A DNA stretch of 64,000 bases, taken from NCBI RefSeq assembly GCF_900582625.1, contig NZ_UTIQ01000241.1, forward strand, positions 186,001 through 250,000, given 5' to 3'. This stretch comes from Pseudomonas viridiflava. GTDB lineage: Bacteria > Pseudomonadota > Gammaproteobacteria > Pseudomonadales > Pseudomonadaceae. Below, piece by piece: positions 16,807-26,364 of the stretch; positions within the stretch are counted from its first letter, which is position 1, and every line of letters starts with the position of its first letter. Under the pieces are notes generated by a model, which had not been told where the DNA came from, made no database searches, and saw only the letters and a program-made list of their open reading frames with translations. The translations under genes were made by a program, and so were the position numbers.

Positions 16807-16951
16807 GCCTTTCCCCACCCCAATAAATAGCCGGCGACCTTAGCGCGGTTGCCGGATTGTGTCGTGAGGGTAGAAGAGAAAACTCGCCGTCAGCGAGACA
16901 GAAGCGCGGTCCAGTTGTGCGTGGGCGACAGCGACAACTGACCGCCCCGCT

Positions 16952-17941
16952 TTAAAGCTGCGCCAAGCCGACCGGCTGGCGATGCTCAGCCAGATAGGGC
17001 AACACGGCGGCCAGCAACGGCGCTTTGAAGGCTTCCTGGAAGCGGTGGGCCAGCCCCGGAATCAGCTTCAACTGCGCGCCCTTGATATGCGCCGCCACAT
17101 GCACGCCATGCATCACCGGCAACAGCGGATCAGCGGTGCCGTGCACCACCAGGGTCGGCACCCGCAGGCGATCCAGCAACGCCACGCGGCTCGGTTCGGC
17201 GAGGATGGCGAGAATCTGCCGCTGCACGCCGGCCGGGTTGAATGCGCGGTCGTAGGCCACGGCGGCCTGTTCTTTGAGCAAGGCGCGGTCGTCGTGCACC
17301 GTCGGGCTGCCCAGCGCGGCGAGCAAGTCGGCCTGTTGCTCGATGGCGACCTCTCGGTTCGGCGCTTCACGGCGGGCCAACAAGGCCAGCAACGCCGGCT
17401 TGGGCTCCGGCAATCCCTGGGCGCCCGAGCTGGTCATGATCAGCGTCAGACTGGCGACCCGATCAGGCGCCATGTCGGCCATGTGCTGGGCAATCATGCC
17501 GCCCATGCTCGCGCCCAACACATGGAAACGGGTCACGTGCAGGCTGTTCATCAAGCCGAGTGCGTCTTGCGCCATGTCGGTGAGGTGATACGGCGCGGTA
17601 ACGGAAAAACCGAGTTTGTAGCGCAGCACTTCATACGTGAGATTGGCCGTTTCCGGCGCGTGGGCCCAGGTCGACAACCCGACGTCGCGGTTGTCATAAC
17701 GAATCACGCGAAAGCCTTGCTGGCAGAGGGCGACCACCACTTCGTCCGGCCAGTGAATGAGTTGTCCGCCCAGGCCCATGACCAGCAATAACGCCGGATC
17801 GGACTCACGGCCGATGCTCTGGTACGCAAGGTTTACCTCGCCTAGATCAGCCCGTTGAGTTGGAACCGTGACATCACACCGTGAAGCCGCAAAAGACGGC
17901 AAGGCACACCACAAGGCGGCCCAGAAAAGAAACGCTCGCAT
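16952..17941 (-). CDS. Exported alpha/beta hydrolase
   Basis: A 329-aa protein with a signal peptide (cleavage near FAA-SR) and the alpha/beta hydrolase fold. GLGGQLIHWP is the oxyanion region, YDNRDVGLS follows, Ser145 in GASMGGM is the nucleophile, VVHGTADPLLP supplies the acid and the His is in GLAHRF near the end. It resembles the secreted hydrolase/lipase group around EstA-like esterases; substrate not predictable. The frame stays open upstream into the repeat array, but those residues are low-complexity translation of the repeats, so I start at the ATG at 17941. Its ribosome-binding site is weak. Confidence 0.85.
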   Translation of the reverse strand: MRAFLFWAALWCALPSFAASRCDVTVPTQRADLGEVNLAYQSIGRESDPALLLVMGLGGQLIHWPDEVVVALCQQGFRVIRYDNRDVGLSTWAHAPETANLTYEVLRYKLGFSVTAPYHLTDMAQDALGLMNSLHVTRFHVLGASMGGMIAQHMADMAPDRVASLTLIMTSSGAQGLPEPKPALLALLARREAPNREVAIEQQADLLAALGSPTVHDDRALLKEQAAVAYDRAFNPAGVQRQILAILAEPSRVALLDRLRVPTLVVHGTADPLLPVMHGVHVAAHIKGAQLKLIPGLAHRFQEAFKAPLLAAVLPYLAEHRQPVGLAQL

Positions 17942-18050
17942 AAGAAAAATACCAACACGCAAAACCCCAGTAAGGGCGGATTCTGCTGACATCTGTGCGA
18001 GCGCGCTGCCACATAACCGTGACAGTTTGATGAAGGGCGCTGAACGGTCG

Positions 18051-18690
18051 TGGGTTGGGGTGGGGAACGCAGGTGCAAACCAAAAACCTCCGTCATCCTC
18101 GCGCAGGCGGGGATCCAGAGCTTTGTGGCGGGCATACATCGCGCACCCATCCGAGATTCTGGATCCCGAATCGTCGGACCGCCGCCTGCGCGAGGATGAC
18201 GGTGTTGGGGTGGGGAACTCAGTTAGAACCCAAAACCTTCGTCGTCCTCGCGAATGCGGGGGCCCAGGGTTGAGTGGTGGACATGCATCGCGAACCCATC
18301 CGAGATTCTGGATCCCCGCCTGCGCGAGGATGACGGTGTTGGGGTTGGGGAACACAGTTAGAACCCAAAACCTTCGCCTACCCGGGAAACGACGGTATTG
18401 GAGTGGGGAACACAGTTAGAAATCAAAACCTCCGTCATCCTCGCGAATGCGGGGATCCAGAGTTGTGTGGCGAACATACATCGCGAACCCATCCGAGATT
18501 CTGGATCCCGAATCGTCGGACCGCCGCCTGCGCGAGGATGACGGTGTTGGGTTGGGGAACACAGTTAGAAATCAAAACCTCCGTCATCCTCGCGCAGGCG
18601 GGGATCCAGAGCTGTGTGGCGGACATACATCGCGGACCCATCCGAGATTCTGGATCCCCGCGTGCGCGAGGATGACGGTGTTGGGGCTGG
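18051..18690. repeat. Tandem array of about 149-bp units, each with a long inverted pair
   Basis: Four full units and one shrunken unit. In each, arm A (CCGTCATCCTCGCGCAGGCG and on) is followed about 68 bp later by its inverted copy arm B (TCTGGATCC ... GAGGATGACGG). A arms: 18090-18119, 18240-18268 (diverged), 18432-18461, 18581-18610. B arms: 18158-18202, 18307-18336, 18500-18544, 18649-18678. The first and third B arms contain a 15-bp extra segment beginning CGAATCGTCGG. Units are joined by TGGGGAACACAGTTAGAA-type spacers. A unit at 18337-18399 has lost both arms. It fills the 790-base stretch between metE and the alpha/beta hydrolase; no gene is seen there. Confidence 0.9.
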
Positions 18691-18729
18691 GCGCAGTCGT
18701 AAACTCAACCCCCGTTACCCCATGGCTAA

Positions 18730-21027
18730 CTACACCACCCCAACCCGCATCTGCCGCGCCGCCGCCACCATATTCACCAACGCCGCCTCCGTCTCAACCC
18801 ACCCCCGCGTCTTCAGCCCACAGTCCGGATTCACCCACAACCGCTCCAGCGGGATACGCGTAGCCGCTTTGCTCAGCAGCCCAACGATTGCCGCCGTGTC
18901 CGGCACCTGCGGCGAGTGAATGTCGTACACGCCCGGACCAATGTCATTGGGATAAGCAAACGCTTCGAACGCATCCAACAACTCCATGGCCGAGCGCGAG
19001 GTTTCGATGGTGATGACGTCGGCATCCATGGCCGCGATGGCTTCGATCACATCGTTAAATTCGCTGTAGCACATATGCGTGTGAATCTGCGTGGCATCGC
19101 CAACGCCGCTGGCGCATAGGCGAAACGCTTCCACCGCCCAGTCGAGATACGCCGCCCACTGGGCTTGGCGCAGCGGCAGCCCTTCGCGGAAGGCGGCTTC
19201 GTCGATTTGCACAATCTTGATTCCGGCGCGCTCCAAGTCCACCACTTCATCGCGGATGGCCAATGCCAGTTGTCGCGCCTGTTGCTCGCGAGGGATGTCG
19301 TCGCGGGCGAAGGACCACATCAGCATGGTCACAGGACCGGTGAGCATGCCTTTCATCACCTTGTCGGTGAGGCTCTGGGCGTAGGTGATCCAGTCCACGG
19401 TCATGGCCTGCGGGCGGCTGAGGTCGCCGACGATCACCGCCGGTTTTACGCAACGCGAGCCGTAGCTCTGCACCCAGCCGAAGCGGGTGAAGGCATACCC
19501 ATCCAACTGCTCGGCAAAGTATTCGACCATGTCGTTGCGCTCCGCCTCGCCATGCACCAGCACGTCCAGGCCGAGGCGTTCTTGCACCTGCACGGCGTGG
19601 CGAATTTCGCAGTGCATGGCGTCGGTGTATTCGCCCACCGACAACTTGCCGCGCTTGTAAGCCTGACGCGCCAGGCGAATGGCCGACGTCTGCGGGAACG
19701 AACCGATTGTGGTGGTCGGCAGCAGCGGTAAATTCAGGCGCGCCCGCTGCACTTCGATGCGCTGCTCGAAGGGCGATCGGCGTTTGCTGTCGGCCGGCTG
19801 GATGGCGGCGAGGCGCGCCTGCACCTCAGGTTTATGGATACGTGTGGAATGAGCGCGACTGGTTTGTACCGCCGCGCTGGCGGCCAGTGCAGCGACCACG
19901 TCGGCGTCTTGCGGCGTGTTCAACGCCTTGGCTAGCACGGCAATCTCAGCGCACTTCTGCACGGCAAATGCCAGCCAGCTGCGCAGTTCGTCGTCCAACT
20001 GGTCTTCGCGGTTCAGGTCGACCGGGCTGTGCAACAACGAGCACGAACCGGCGACCCACAGGTTGTCGCCGAAACGCGCCTGCGCTTCCTGCAATTGCAC
20101 CAACGCCTGCTGCAAATCGCAGCGCCAAACGTTGCGGCCGTTGACCACGCCCAGCGACAACACTTTGTACGTGGGCACGCGGTCGAGCACCGCCGCCAGT
20201 TGCTCCGGAGCGCGCACAAGGTCCACGTGCAAGCCTTGCACCGGCAGGCTGGCGGCCAGGCCGAGGTTGTCTTGCAAGTCGCCAAAATACGTAGCGACGA
20301 GTTTTTGCGTGGGCGAGTACTGCAACAGGTTGTAGGCGCGCTCAAAGGCGTTCTTCCAGGCCTGCGGCAGGTCCAGCGCCAGGATCGGTTCGTCGATTTG
20401 CACCCACTGCACGCCCTGCGCCGCCAGGCGTCCAAGAATTTCGCCATACAGCGGCAGCAGGCGGTCGAGCAGGTCGAGTTTGTCGAAGTCGCCATCACGG
20501 GCTTTGCCCAGCCAAAGGAACGTGAGCGGGCCGAGAATCACCGGCTTCACCTGATGGCCCAGCGCGTGCGCTTCAGCCACTTCTTCAAAGAGCTGTTCCC
20601 AGCTCAGGGTGAAGTGTTGGTCGTGACTGAATTCAGGCACCAGGTAGTGGTAGTTGCTATCAAACCACTTGGTCATTTCTTCGGCATGGGCGCCAGCGCA
20701 GCAACCTTCACCGTGGCCGCTGCTGCCGCGGGCCATGGCGAACAAGGTGTCGAGCGTCGGCAGGCGGCTGCCATGACGGAAGCGTCCGGGCACTACACCG
20801 CACAGCAGCGAATGGCTGAGCACCTGGTCGTACCAGGCGAAGTCGCCGACAGGCAGCAGCTCGATGCCCGCGTCTTTTTGCAACTGCCAATGGCGGGCAC
20901 GCAGATCACGGCCTACCGCGCGCAGGCCGGCTTCATCCAGATCTTCTTGCCAATACGCCTCAAGCGCTTTTTTCAGTTCACGGTCGCGACCGATGCGGGG
21001 AAAGCCCAGGTTGTGTGCCACTGCCAT
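18730..21027 (-). CDS. metE: Cobalamin-independent methionine synthase
   Basis: A 765-aa enzyme that transfers the methyl group of 5-methyltetrahydropteroyltri-L-glutamate to homocysteine, the last step of methionine synthesis. The N-terminal AHNLGFPRIGRDRELKKALEAYW and the C-terminal half with TTTIGSFPQTSAIR, HTHMCYSEF (zinc His and Cys) and NPDCGLKTR (third zinc ligand) are diagnostic. The ATG at 21027 follows CTGGAGCAC and gives the usual family length; upstream in-frame codons are not supported. It is divergent from metR, with a MetR-like site in between. No cobalamin riboswitch is seen in the short leader. Confidence 0.97.
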   Translation of the reverse strand: MAVAHNLGFPRIGRDRELKKALEAYWQEDLDEAGLRAVGRDLRARHWQLQKDAGIELLPVGDFAWYDQVLSHSLLCGVVPGRFRHGSRLPTLDTLFAMARGSSGHGEGCCAGAHAEEMTKWFDSNYHYLVPEFSHDQHFTLSWEQLFEEVAEAHALGHQVKPVILGPLTFLWLGKARDGDFDKLDLLDRLLPLYGEILGRLAAQGVQWVQIDEPILALDLPQAWKNAFERAYNLLQYSPTQKLVATYFGDLQDNLGLAASLPVQGLHVDLVRAPEQLAAVLDRVPTYKVLSLGVVNGRNVWRCDLQQALVQLQEAQARFGDNLWVAGSCSLLHSPVDLNREDQLDDELRSWLAFAVQKCAEIAVLAKALNTPQDADVVAALAASAAVQTSRAHSTRIHKPEVQARLAAIQPADSKRRSPFEQRIEVQRARLNLPLLPTTTIGSFPQTSAIRLARQAYKRGKLSVGEYTDAMHCEIRHAVQVQERLGLDVLVHGEAERNDMVEYFAEQLDGYAFTRFGWVQSYGSRCVKPAVIVGDLSRPQAMTVDWITYAQSLTDKVMKGMLTGPVTMLMWSFARDDIPREQQARQLALAIRDEVVDLERAGIKIVQIDEAAFREGLPLRQAQWAAYLDWAVEAFRLCASGVGDATQIHTHMCYSEFNDVIEAIAAMDADVITIETSRSAMELLDAFEAFAYPNDIGPGVYDIHSPQVPDTAAIVGLLSKAATRIPLERLWVNPDCGLKTRGWVETEAALVNMVAAARQMRVGVV

Positions 21028-21079
21028 TGCGATGTGCTCCAGGTAATCGATGGCGCACATTGTCGGGAGGGGCGACACA

Positions 21080-21092
21080 TGAAACAAACTCA
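21080..21092 (-). promoter_or_regulatory. Putative MetR-binding site upstream of metE
   Basis: TGAGTTTGTTTCA (minus strand) matches the MetR pattern TGAA-N5-TTCA with one mismatch. It lies about 53 bp before the metE start codon in the metE-metR intergenic region, the classical place for activation by MetR with homocysteine. Confidence 0.5.
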
Positions 21093-21173
21093 ACGTTTTC
21101 CAGTTGATCCGTACATCCATTCACGTTAGTTTCGCTCATGTTCAGCCCGTCAGCCGCTTCGAGAGCCACGCCC

Positions 21174-22097
21174 ATGTTGGAATTGCGCCACCTAAAAACC
21201 CTGCACGCGCTGCGTGAAACCGACAGTTTGGTAGATGCCGCCGAGCGCCTGCACCTAACCCAGTCCGCCCTCTCCCACCAGTTCAAGGAACTGGAAGAAC
21301 GCCTCGGCATGCCGCTGTTCGTGCGCAAAACCAAGCCCGTGCGCTTTACCAGCGCCGGCTTGCGCCTGCTGCAATTGGCCGATTCGCTGCTGCCGCAACT
21401 GCGCGCTGCCGAACGCGACATGGCGCGCTTGGTCGGCGGCACGGCAGGCCGGCTGCACATGGCCATCGAATGCCACAGCTGCTTTCAATGGCTAATGCCG
21501 ACCATCGACCAATTCCGCGACGCCTGGCCCGAGGTCGAGCTGGACCTGGCCTCCGGCTTCTCCTTCGCCCCGCTGCCGGCACTGGCGCGCGGTGATTTGG
21601 ACTTGGTGGTGACTTCCGACCCTATCGAGCTGTCGGGCATCACCTACGTGCCGCTGTTCACCTACGAAGCCATGCTCGCCGTGGCTAACCAACATGGTCT
21701 GGCGAACAAGCCCTACATCGTGCCTGGCGACCTGGCCAAGGAAACATTGATCACCTACCCGGTGGAGCGCGATCGCCTGGACATCTTCACCCGCTTCCTG
21801 GAGCCGGCTGATATTGAACCGGCGCAAGTGCGTACCTCGGAACTGACGGTGATGATGATGCAGCTGGTGGCCAGCGGCCGTGGCGTGTGCGGCCTGCCCA
21901 ACTGGGCGCTGCACGAATACAGCTCGCGCGGTTACGTGACGGCCAAGCGCCTGGGCGATAAAGGCTTGTTCGCCACGTTGTATGCCGGCATTCGCACCGA
22001 CATGCTCGATGCGCCGTTTATGCGCGATTTCCTGCTGACTGCGAAAGACACGTCGTTCTCGACGCTGGAAGGCGTCAGCGCGGCGAAGGAAAAGTAG
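21174..22097 (+). CDS. metR: LysR-family activator of methionine biosynthesis
   Basis: A 307-aa LysR regulator with the MetR N-terminus MLELRHLKTLHALRETDSLV and helix-turn-helix DAAERLHLTQSALSHQFKELE, followed by the co-inducer domain (CHSCFQWLMPTIDQFRDAWP). MetR binds homocysteine and activates metE and other met genes. The ATG at 21174 matches the family start; one at 21138 would add 12 residues. It is divergent from metE, the usual arrangement. Confidence 0.95.
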   Translation: MLELRHLKTLHALRETDSLVDAAERLHLTQSALSHQFKELEERLGMPLFVRKTKPVRFTSAGLRLLQLADSLLPQLRAAERDMARLVGGTAGRLHMAIECHSCFQWLMPTIDQFRDAWPEVELDLASGFSFAPLPALARGDLDLVVTSDPIELSGITYVPLFTYEAMLAVANQHGLANKPYIVPGDLAKETLITYPVERDRLDIFTRFLEPADIEPAQVRTSELTVMMMQLVASGRGVCGLPNWALHEYSSRGYVTAKRLGDKGLFATLYAGIRTDMLDAPFMRDFLLTAKDTSFSTLEGVSAAKEK

Positions 22098-22136
22098 GCG
22101 GGAATTGTAACGCGGGACATGTCGGAGTTCAGAGCA

Positions 22137-22162
22137 CCAGACGTCCCGTAAGGGCCGTCTGG
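22137..22162. terminator. Inverted repeat between convergent genes
   Basis: CCAGACG, then CCC-GTAA-GGG as an inner stem, then CGTCTGG: a 10-bp stem with one mismatch. It lies 40 bases after the metR stop and 22 bases before the stop of the opposite gene, so it can serve both, though no clear T-tract follows. Confidence 0.5.
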
Positions 22163-22183
22163 CTCGCTGAAAATCAGCCCACG

Positions 22184-23296
22184 CTAAGCGCGAAAGAATT
22201 TCCAAATGGCCCACTTAGGATGGAGCGTGACCAAGGGTCCGTATTTCAACTTCGTGCTATTTCCCGAATTTCCATTTTCCGGAATGAACACCAGATTTTT
22301 ATGTTTTCCGGAAATAACGGCAAAGCACACACCGTCTGGGCCTTTGTCAGCGTTGAGGTAATCAGGGTCGGTAATCCTCAGCAGCTTGAAACGCTCACCC
22401 GAGTTCAGGCCAGGTTTTACCGAAACCTTTCCGCCTAATGTCGCTACGTTGCCGATGGAGCAATTCAAGACGGGGTTGAGCAGATAAAACTCGTCGTTCC
22501 CATCCGTATCGTTGACGGGCTGAATTCGCCATTGCGCCTTCTTTTCACCCGGCCGCGCCCACAGTTGTACAGGGCCACCGTCGCGTGGGTCGTCATCTTC
22601 GATTTCCCACGCGGCATCGCCGCCCCACTCGGGGCGCACCGTGACCGCGACATTCTTTAACCCAGCCTTGTGCAACACCGCAGACGTGGCGAGTTCACCG
22701 AGAAGGGGACTGGAATCATGCTGGGTATACGTGCCTTCGTTCAGGTAGTTCTGGAACTCCTGCTCAGTGAGCTCACGCAACTTGATTTCCGGTATCTCGG
22801 TAAACGTCGCTAAGGCTTTGCCGTCAGGCTGAAGGGTGACTTCTCTCTTTACCGCAGCCTCAGCAATGAACTTGCGGTTGTGTATGGCGTGAATGTTGGT
22901 CCAACTGGTGGGTGTGTTTTGAAAGTCTTTGACCGCTATCGAGATGCCGGAAATAGCCAAGCCCGCTCCCGAAGCCACCGCTCCGCCAACCAATAGGCCC
23001 TGTGCCAGAGCCGCAGAGGCAACAGCAGAGGTGCCGCCGGTCAATGGCACGAGTGCCAGTCCCACAACGCCAATGAGCATGCCCGCGATAAATAAACCTA
23101 TTTCCGCCGCGCTATGGGAATACTCAGTGCTTTCGCCGATCCAATAGCGGGTGTTTAGGGTTAATACCGAGGCGGCTCCGTCATGTTGGTAATACGTATG
23201 GGGCTGCAGCTTATTGCACCAACTGTAATTAACGCCGGCACTGACGCAGCTGTTCAGCAGGGTATTGGTCCCGTTCAAGATGGTTATCTGGCCCAT
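22184..23296 (-). CDS. Unknown protein with Gly/Ala-rich membrane hairpin and Trp-rich C-terminal beta domain
   Basis: A 370-aa protein I do not recognise. The first 60 residues look globular (two Cys, several Trp/Tyr, NYSWCNKLQPHTYYQH). Residues 64-122 are hydrophobic and very rich in Gly/Ala (GLFIAGMLIGVVGLALVP, then a second Ala-rich segment to about 122), like a membrane-inserting hairpin. The last 130 residues have QLWARPGEKKAQWRIQPV, FYLLNPVLNCSIG and KWAIWKFF, suggesting a beta-trefoil/lectin-like sugar-binding domain. No signal peptide is seen. The layout recalls pore-forming toxins, but this is inference only. The ATG at 23296 follows AAGGATAAAACG. Confidence 0.75.
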   Translation of the reverse strand: MGQITILNGTNTLLNSCVSAGVNYSWCNKLQPHTYYQHDGAASVLTLNTRYWIGESTEYSHSAAEIGLFIAGMLIGVVGLALVPLTGGTSAVASAALAQGLLVGGAVASGAGLAISGISIAVKDFQNTPTSWTNIHAIHNRKFIAEAAVKREVTLQPDGKALATFTEIPEIKLRELTEQEFQNYLNEGTYTQHDSSPLLGELATSAVLHKAGLKNVAVTVRPEWGGDAAWEIEDDDPRDGGPVQLWARPGEKKAQWRIQPVNDTDGNDEFYLLNPVLNCSIGNVATLGGKVSVKPGLNSGERFKLLRITDPDYLNADKGPDGVCFAVISGKHKNLVFIPENGNSGNSTKLKYGPLVTLHPKWAIWKFFRA

Positions 23297-23482
23297 CGTT
23301 TTATCCTTGCTCAAACGTGCAGATGGCGAGGCCTGAGCCAGGTCCATGTGCGGATAGTAGAAGCGCTTCCGTGCTGTGATAGCAGACTTCCGCCAGCCAT
23401 AGGTCGCGGTGGGGTTGCAGCCAGGGATGACTACTTGGGCTGCGTTGCCACGATGGGCCAGCGGGTCGTGAGGACGTGTTAC

Positions 23483-24184
23483 CTAGGGAGCAGACTCGGA
23501 CGGGAGATCGTGATTCATCGCGCTTTCCAACACGTCGAGGCGCCTTAAAACCACTGCGCCGGCCTGGATATCGATGGCGCCAAGGCGACGCAAAATGTGC
23601 AACTGCTCGTTGACTTTGGATCGGCTGCCATTGGCCATAGCGGAGAGGGTTGCTTGGTCTACACGGTGTAAGCGCGCAGCGGGGTCTTGCTTCGATTGAA
23701 CATGCAGCCGATGCAGCACCCGCGCGACACGAGCGCAAAGCCCGTGTAGCGCCACGTTTTCCAGCACGTCGGAGAATAAACCGAGCTCTTCTGTCAGTTG
23801 CTGCAACGCGGCGATGTGGCAGTGCTCGCGACCCATCACTGCATCAATCACCGCCCTTGGCACGGTGAGTACGCAACTGGGCTCGGTGCTTATGGCATGC
23901 AACAAAGCAGTCTGGTTTGGCGGCCCGATGGCATTGATCGCACTGCTGCGTCCTGCCACGCGGATGCACAGTTCCTTGCCGGCATCCGAAGACAAATAAA
24001 GCTTGGCTGCGCCACTCGCGATGATCTGCAAGCCGCTGCTTTGCTCGCCCTTGCGCAGCAATATGCAGCCCGCAGTGACTTGCCTTTCCTGCGCTACCGC
24101 CACGAGACGGTTCAGCGCATCGAGCTGCAAGCCAGAGAACAAAGAGCAGGCCGCCAGCACCGTGCGTTTGTGTTCATTGGACAT
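23483..24184 (-). CDS. Crp/Fnr-family transcriptional regulator
   Basis: A 233-aa regulator with an N-terminal cyclic-nucleotide-binding-like beta barrel (LFSGLQLDALNRLVAVAQ, then GCILLRKGEQSSGLQIIASGAAKLYL) and a C-terminal winged helix (VDQATLSAMANGSRSKVNEQLHILRRLGAI). The Fnr iron-sulfur cysteines are not present, so oxygen sensing by a cluster is unlikely. GAGGCG lies six bases before the chosen ATG; another ATG 45 bases upstream (24229) also has a good GAGGG sequence and may be the real start. The gene is divergent from the glutamate-synthase-like gene. Confidence 0.83.
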   Translation of the reverse strand: MSNEHKRTVLAACSLFSGLQLDALNRLVAVAQERQVTAGCILLRKGEQSSGLQIIASGAAKLYLSSDAGKELCIRVAGRSSAINAIGPPNQTALLHAISTEPSCVLTVPRAVIDAVMGREHCHIAALQQLTEELGLFSDVLENVALHGLCARVARVLHRLHVQSKQDPAARLHRVDQATLSAMANGSRSKVNEQLHILRRLGAIDIQAGAVVLRRLDVLESAMNHDLPSESAP

Positions 24185-24509
24185 CGTTCGCCTCAATGCC
24201 GAGGCGCCGACAAAATCCCTGTCGCGCATGGGTTTCCCTCACCTTTTATCCCGCTGCTGCTTGAGCAGGTCGGGCCTCAGGTTAGCTGCCTGAAACCGAT
24301 GCCGCGAAGGCCCAAGCGCCGTAATAGAGCCGCCCTGACCGGCGGACGGCCACCTTGCTGACGCGCATCCAGCACGAAGGCACGGCCGTGGTGCGCAACC
24401 GATAAAGCACGAACATTTGCACGAACGGGTCGGCAACAACCGACGCTCGACTCCCCTGCCCGGCCCGTCTACTCTCAGCCCTTGCCGCCACCGCCCCAAG
24501 GGATTTCGC

Positions 24510-26174
24510 ATGAGCCTGTCGCTACTCAGCCGTTACGCGTTTTTTGTCGCCTGTCTCGTGTTCACCCTCGCCAGCTTGCCCTTCTACCACCACGAATGGC
24601 TGTGGCCGTTCACGCTGTTAACCGGCGTGCTGACGTTGGTCGGCATTGGCGATTTGCTGCAGACGCGCCACGCGGTGCGGCGCAATTACCCGATTCTGGG
24701 CAACATCCGCTACCTGGTTGAGGGCATCCGCCCGGAGATCCGCCAATACTTGCTCGAGGCCGACGGCGACAAGCTGCCGTTTTCCCGCGCGCAGCGTTCG
24801 TTGGTGTATGCGCGGGCCAAGAACGAGGGGGCCGATAAACCCTTCGGCACGTTGATCGACGTGTACCAGAACGGCTTCGAGTTCATCGGCCACTCCATGC
24901 GCCCGGCGGCGCTCGCCGACCCTGACAGTTTCCGCGTGCTGGTCGGCGGTCCGGCCTGCAAGCAGCCGTACTCGGCCTCGTTGTTCAACATCTCGGCCAT
25001 GAGCTTTGGCTCTCTGAGCGCCAACGCCATTCGCGCACTGAACAAAGGCGCCAAGCTCGGCAATTTTATTCACGACACTGGCGAGGGCAGCATCAGCCCG
25101 TATCACCGCGAGCACGGCGGCGACCTGACCTGGGAACTGGGCAGCGGCTATTTTGGTTGCCGCACCAGCACGGGGTTATTCGACCCCGAGCGCTTCGCCA
25201 AACAGGCGCAAAGCCCGCAGGTGCGGATGATTGAGATCAAGCTGAGCCAAGGCGCCAAACCCGGCCACGGCGGCATTTTGCCCAAGCACAAGGTCACCAA
25301 AGAAATCTCCGAAACCCGTGGCGTTCCGATGGGCGAAGACTGCGTATCGCCCTCGCGCCACAGCGCGTTTTCCACCCCCACCGAACTGATGCAATTCGTC
25401 GCCCAGCTTCGGGAGCTGTCGGGCGGTAAGCCGGTGGGGTTCAAGTTTTGCCTCGGCCATCCATGGGAGTTCATGGGCATTGCCAAGGCCATGCTGGAAA
25501 CCGGAATTTTGCCGGACTTTATCGTCGTCGACGGCAAGGAAGGCGGCACGGGCGCGGCGCCGGTTGAGTTCACTGATCACATCGGAGTACCGCTGCGTGA
25601 TGGGCTGCTGTTTGTGCATAACACGCTAGTGGGGTTGAATTTGCGCGAGCACATCAAGCTCGGCGCCAGCGGCAAAATCGTCAGTGCCTTTGATATCGCC
25701 AGCGTGTTGGCCATCGGCGCCGACTGGGCCAACTCCGCGCGCGGCTTTATGTTCGCGATCGGCTGCATTCAAAGTCAGAGCTGCCACACCAACAAATGCC
25801 CCACCGGCGTCGCCACCCAAGACCCGCTGCGCCAACGCGCGCTGGTGGTAGAAGACAAAGCCGAGCGGGTGTTCAGCTTCCATCGCAACACCCTCAAAGC
25901 CTTGGCCGAAATGTTGGCGGCCGCCGGCCTGAGCCATCCTTCGCAACTCGATGCACGCCACTTGGTGCGGCGCATTTCCAACACCGAGATCAAGCTGTTT
26001 TCCCAGGAACACGTTTTTCTCAAACCCGGCGCGCTGTTGAGCGGCAAGGTGAGCGGCGAGTTCTACGAGCGCATGTGGAAAATGGCCCGCGCCGACAGCT
26101 TCGACCCAGCGCCGCCTGAGCCGGACCACCAACCGGTTGCACCGGTAAAACCGGATGCGGTGGAAAGCGTTTAG
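24510..26174 (+). CDS. FMN-binding glutamate synthase-family protein
   Basis: A 554-aa protein with two N-terminal membrane helices (about residues 8-48) and a glutamate synthase central/FMN domain: FNISAMSFGSLSANAIRALNKGAK, IHDTGEGSISPYH, QGAKPGHGGILPKHKVT, VDGKEGGTGAAPVEF and CHTNKCPTGVATQDP with iron-sulfur-type Cys. It lacks the glutaminase domain, so it is the stand-alone GltB2-like type whose reaction is not settled; membrane anchoring is usual for this group. The ATG follows AAGGGATTTCGC. Confidence 0.9.
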   Translation: MSLSLLSRYAFFVACLVFTLASLPFYHHEWLWPFTLLTGVLTLVGIGDLLQTRHAVRRNYPILGNIRYLVEGIRPEIRQYLLEADGDKLPFSRAQRSLVYARAKNEGADKPFGTLIDVYQNGFEFIGHSMRPAALADPDSFRVLVGGPACKQPYSASLFNISAMSFGSLSANAIRALNKGAKLGNFIHDTGEGSISPYHREHGGDLTWELGSGYFGCRTSTGLFDPERFAKQAQSPQVRMIEIKLSQGAKPGHGGILPKHKVTKEISETRGVPMGEDCVSPSRHSAFSTPTELMQFVAQLRELSGGKPVGFKFCLGHPWEFMGIAKAMLETGILPDFIVVDGKEGGTGAAPVEFTDHIGVPLRDGLLFVHNTLVGLNLREHIKLGASGKIVSAFDIASVLAIGADWANSARGFMFAIGCIQSQSCHTNKCPTGVATQDPLRQRALVVEDKAERVFSFHRNTLKALAEMLAAAGLSHPSQLDARHLVRRISNTEIKLFSQEHVFLKPGALLSGKVSGEFYERMWKMARADSFDPAPPEPDHQPVAPVKPDAVESV

Positions 26175-26364
26175 ATCGCCCCGTCCACTCAACGGAAAGT
26201 TACAGAAACCGTGACTTTCTGTTGAGTGATGGTCGCCTTCTGTGGAGCTGGCGGACTTCCTCGATGCGAAGCCTGCCCCCCAAACCGAGCCAAGCTTCGC
26301 TATGTAAATGCACGGGGCCGCCCTGCTATTCTCGCCGCTCACTCGCGCGTTTCGGATCACCTCC

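Noticed and set aside
17942..18355. Minus-strand open frame extending the alpha/beta hydrolase N-terminus by 138 residues
   Set aside because: The added residues are translated repeat units (recurring WIPACARMTE-type text) and precede an obvious signal peptide, so the frame is open by chance.
18051..18690. CRISPR array
   Set aside because: The repeat units are about 149 bp with internal inverted arms and near-identical spacers, and no cas genes are present.
21028..21173. Cobalamin riboswitch upstream of metE
   Set aside because: The leader is only about 145 bases shared with metR, and no B12-box-like sequence is seen; a MetR-type dyad is present instead.
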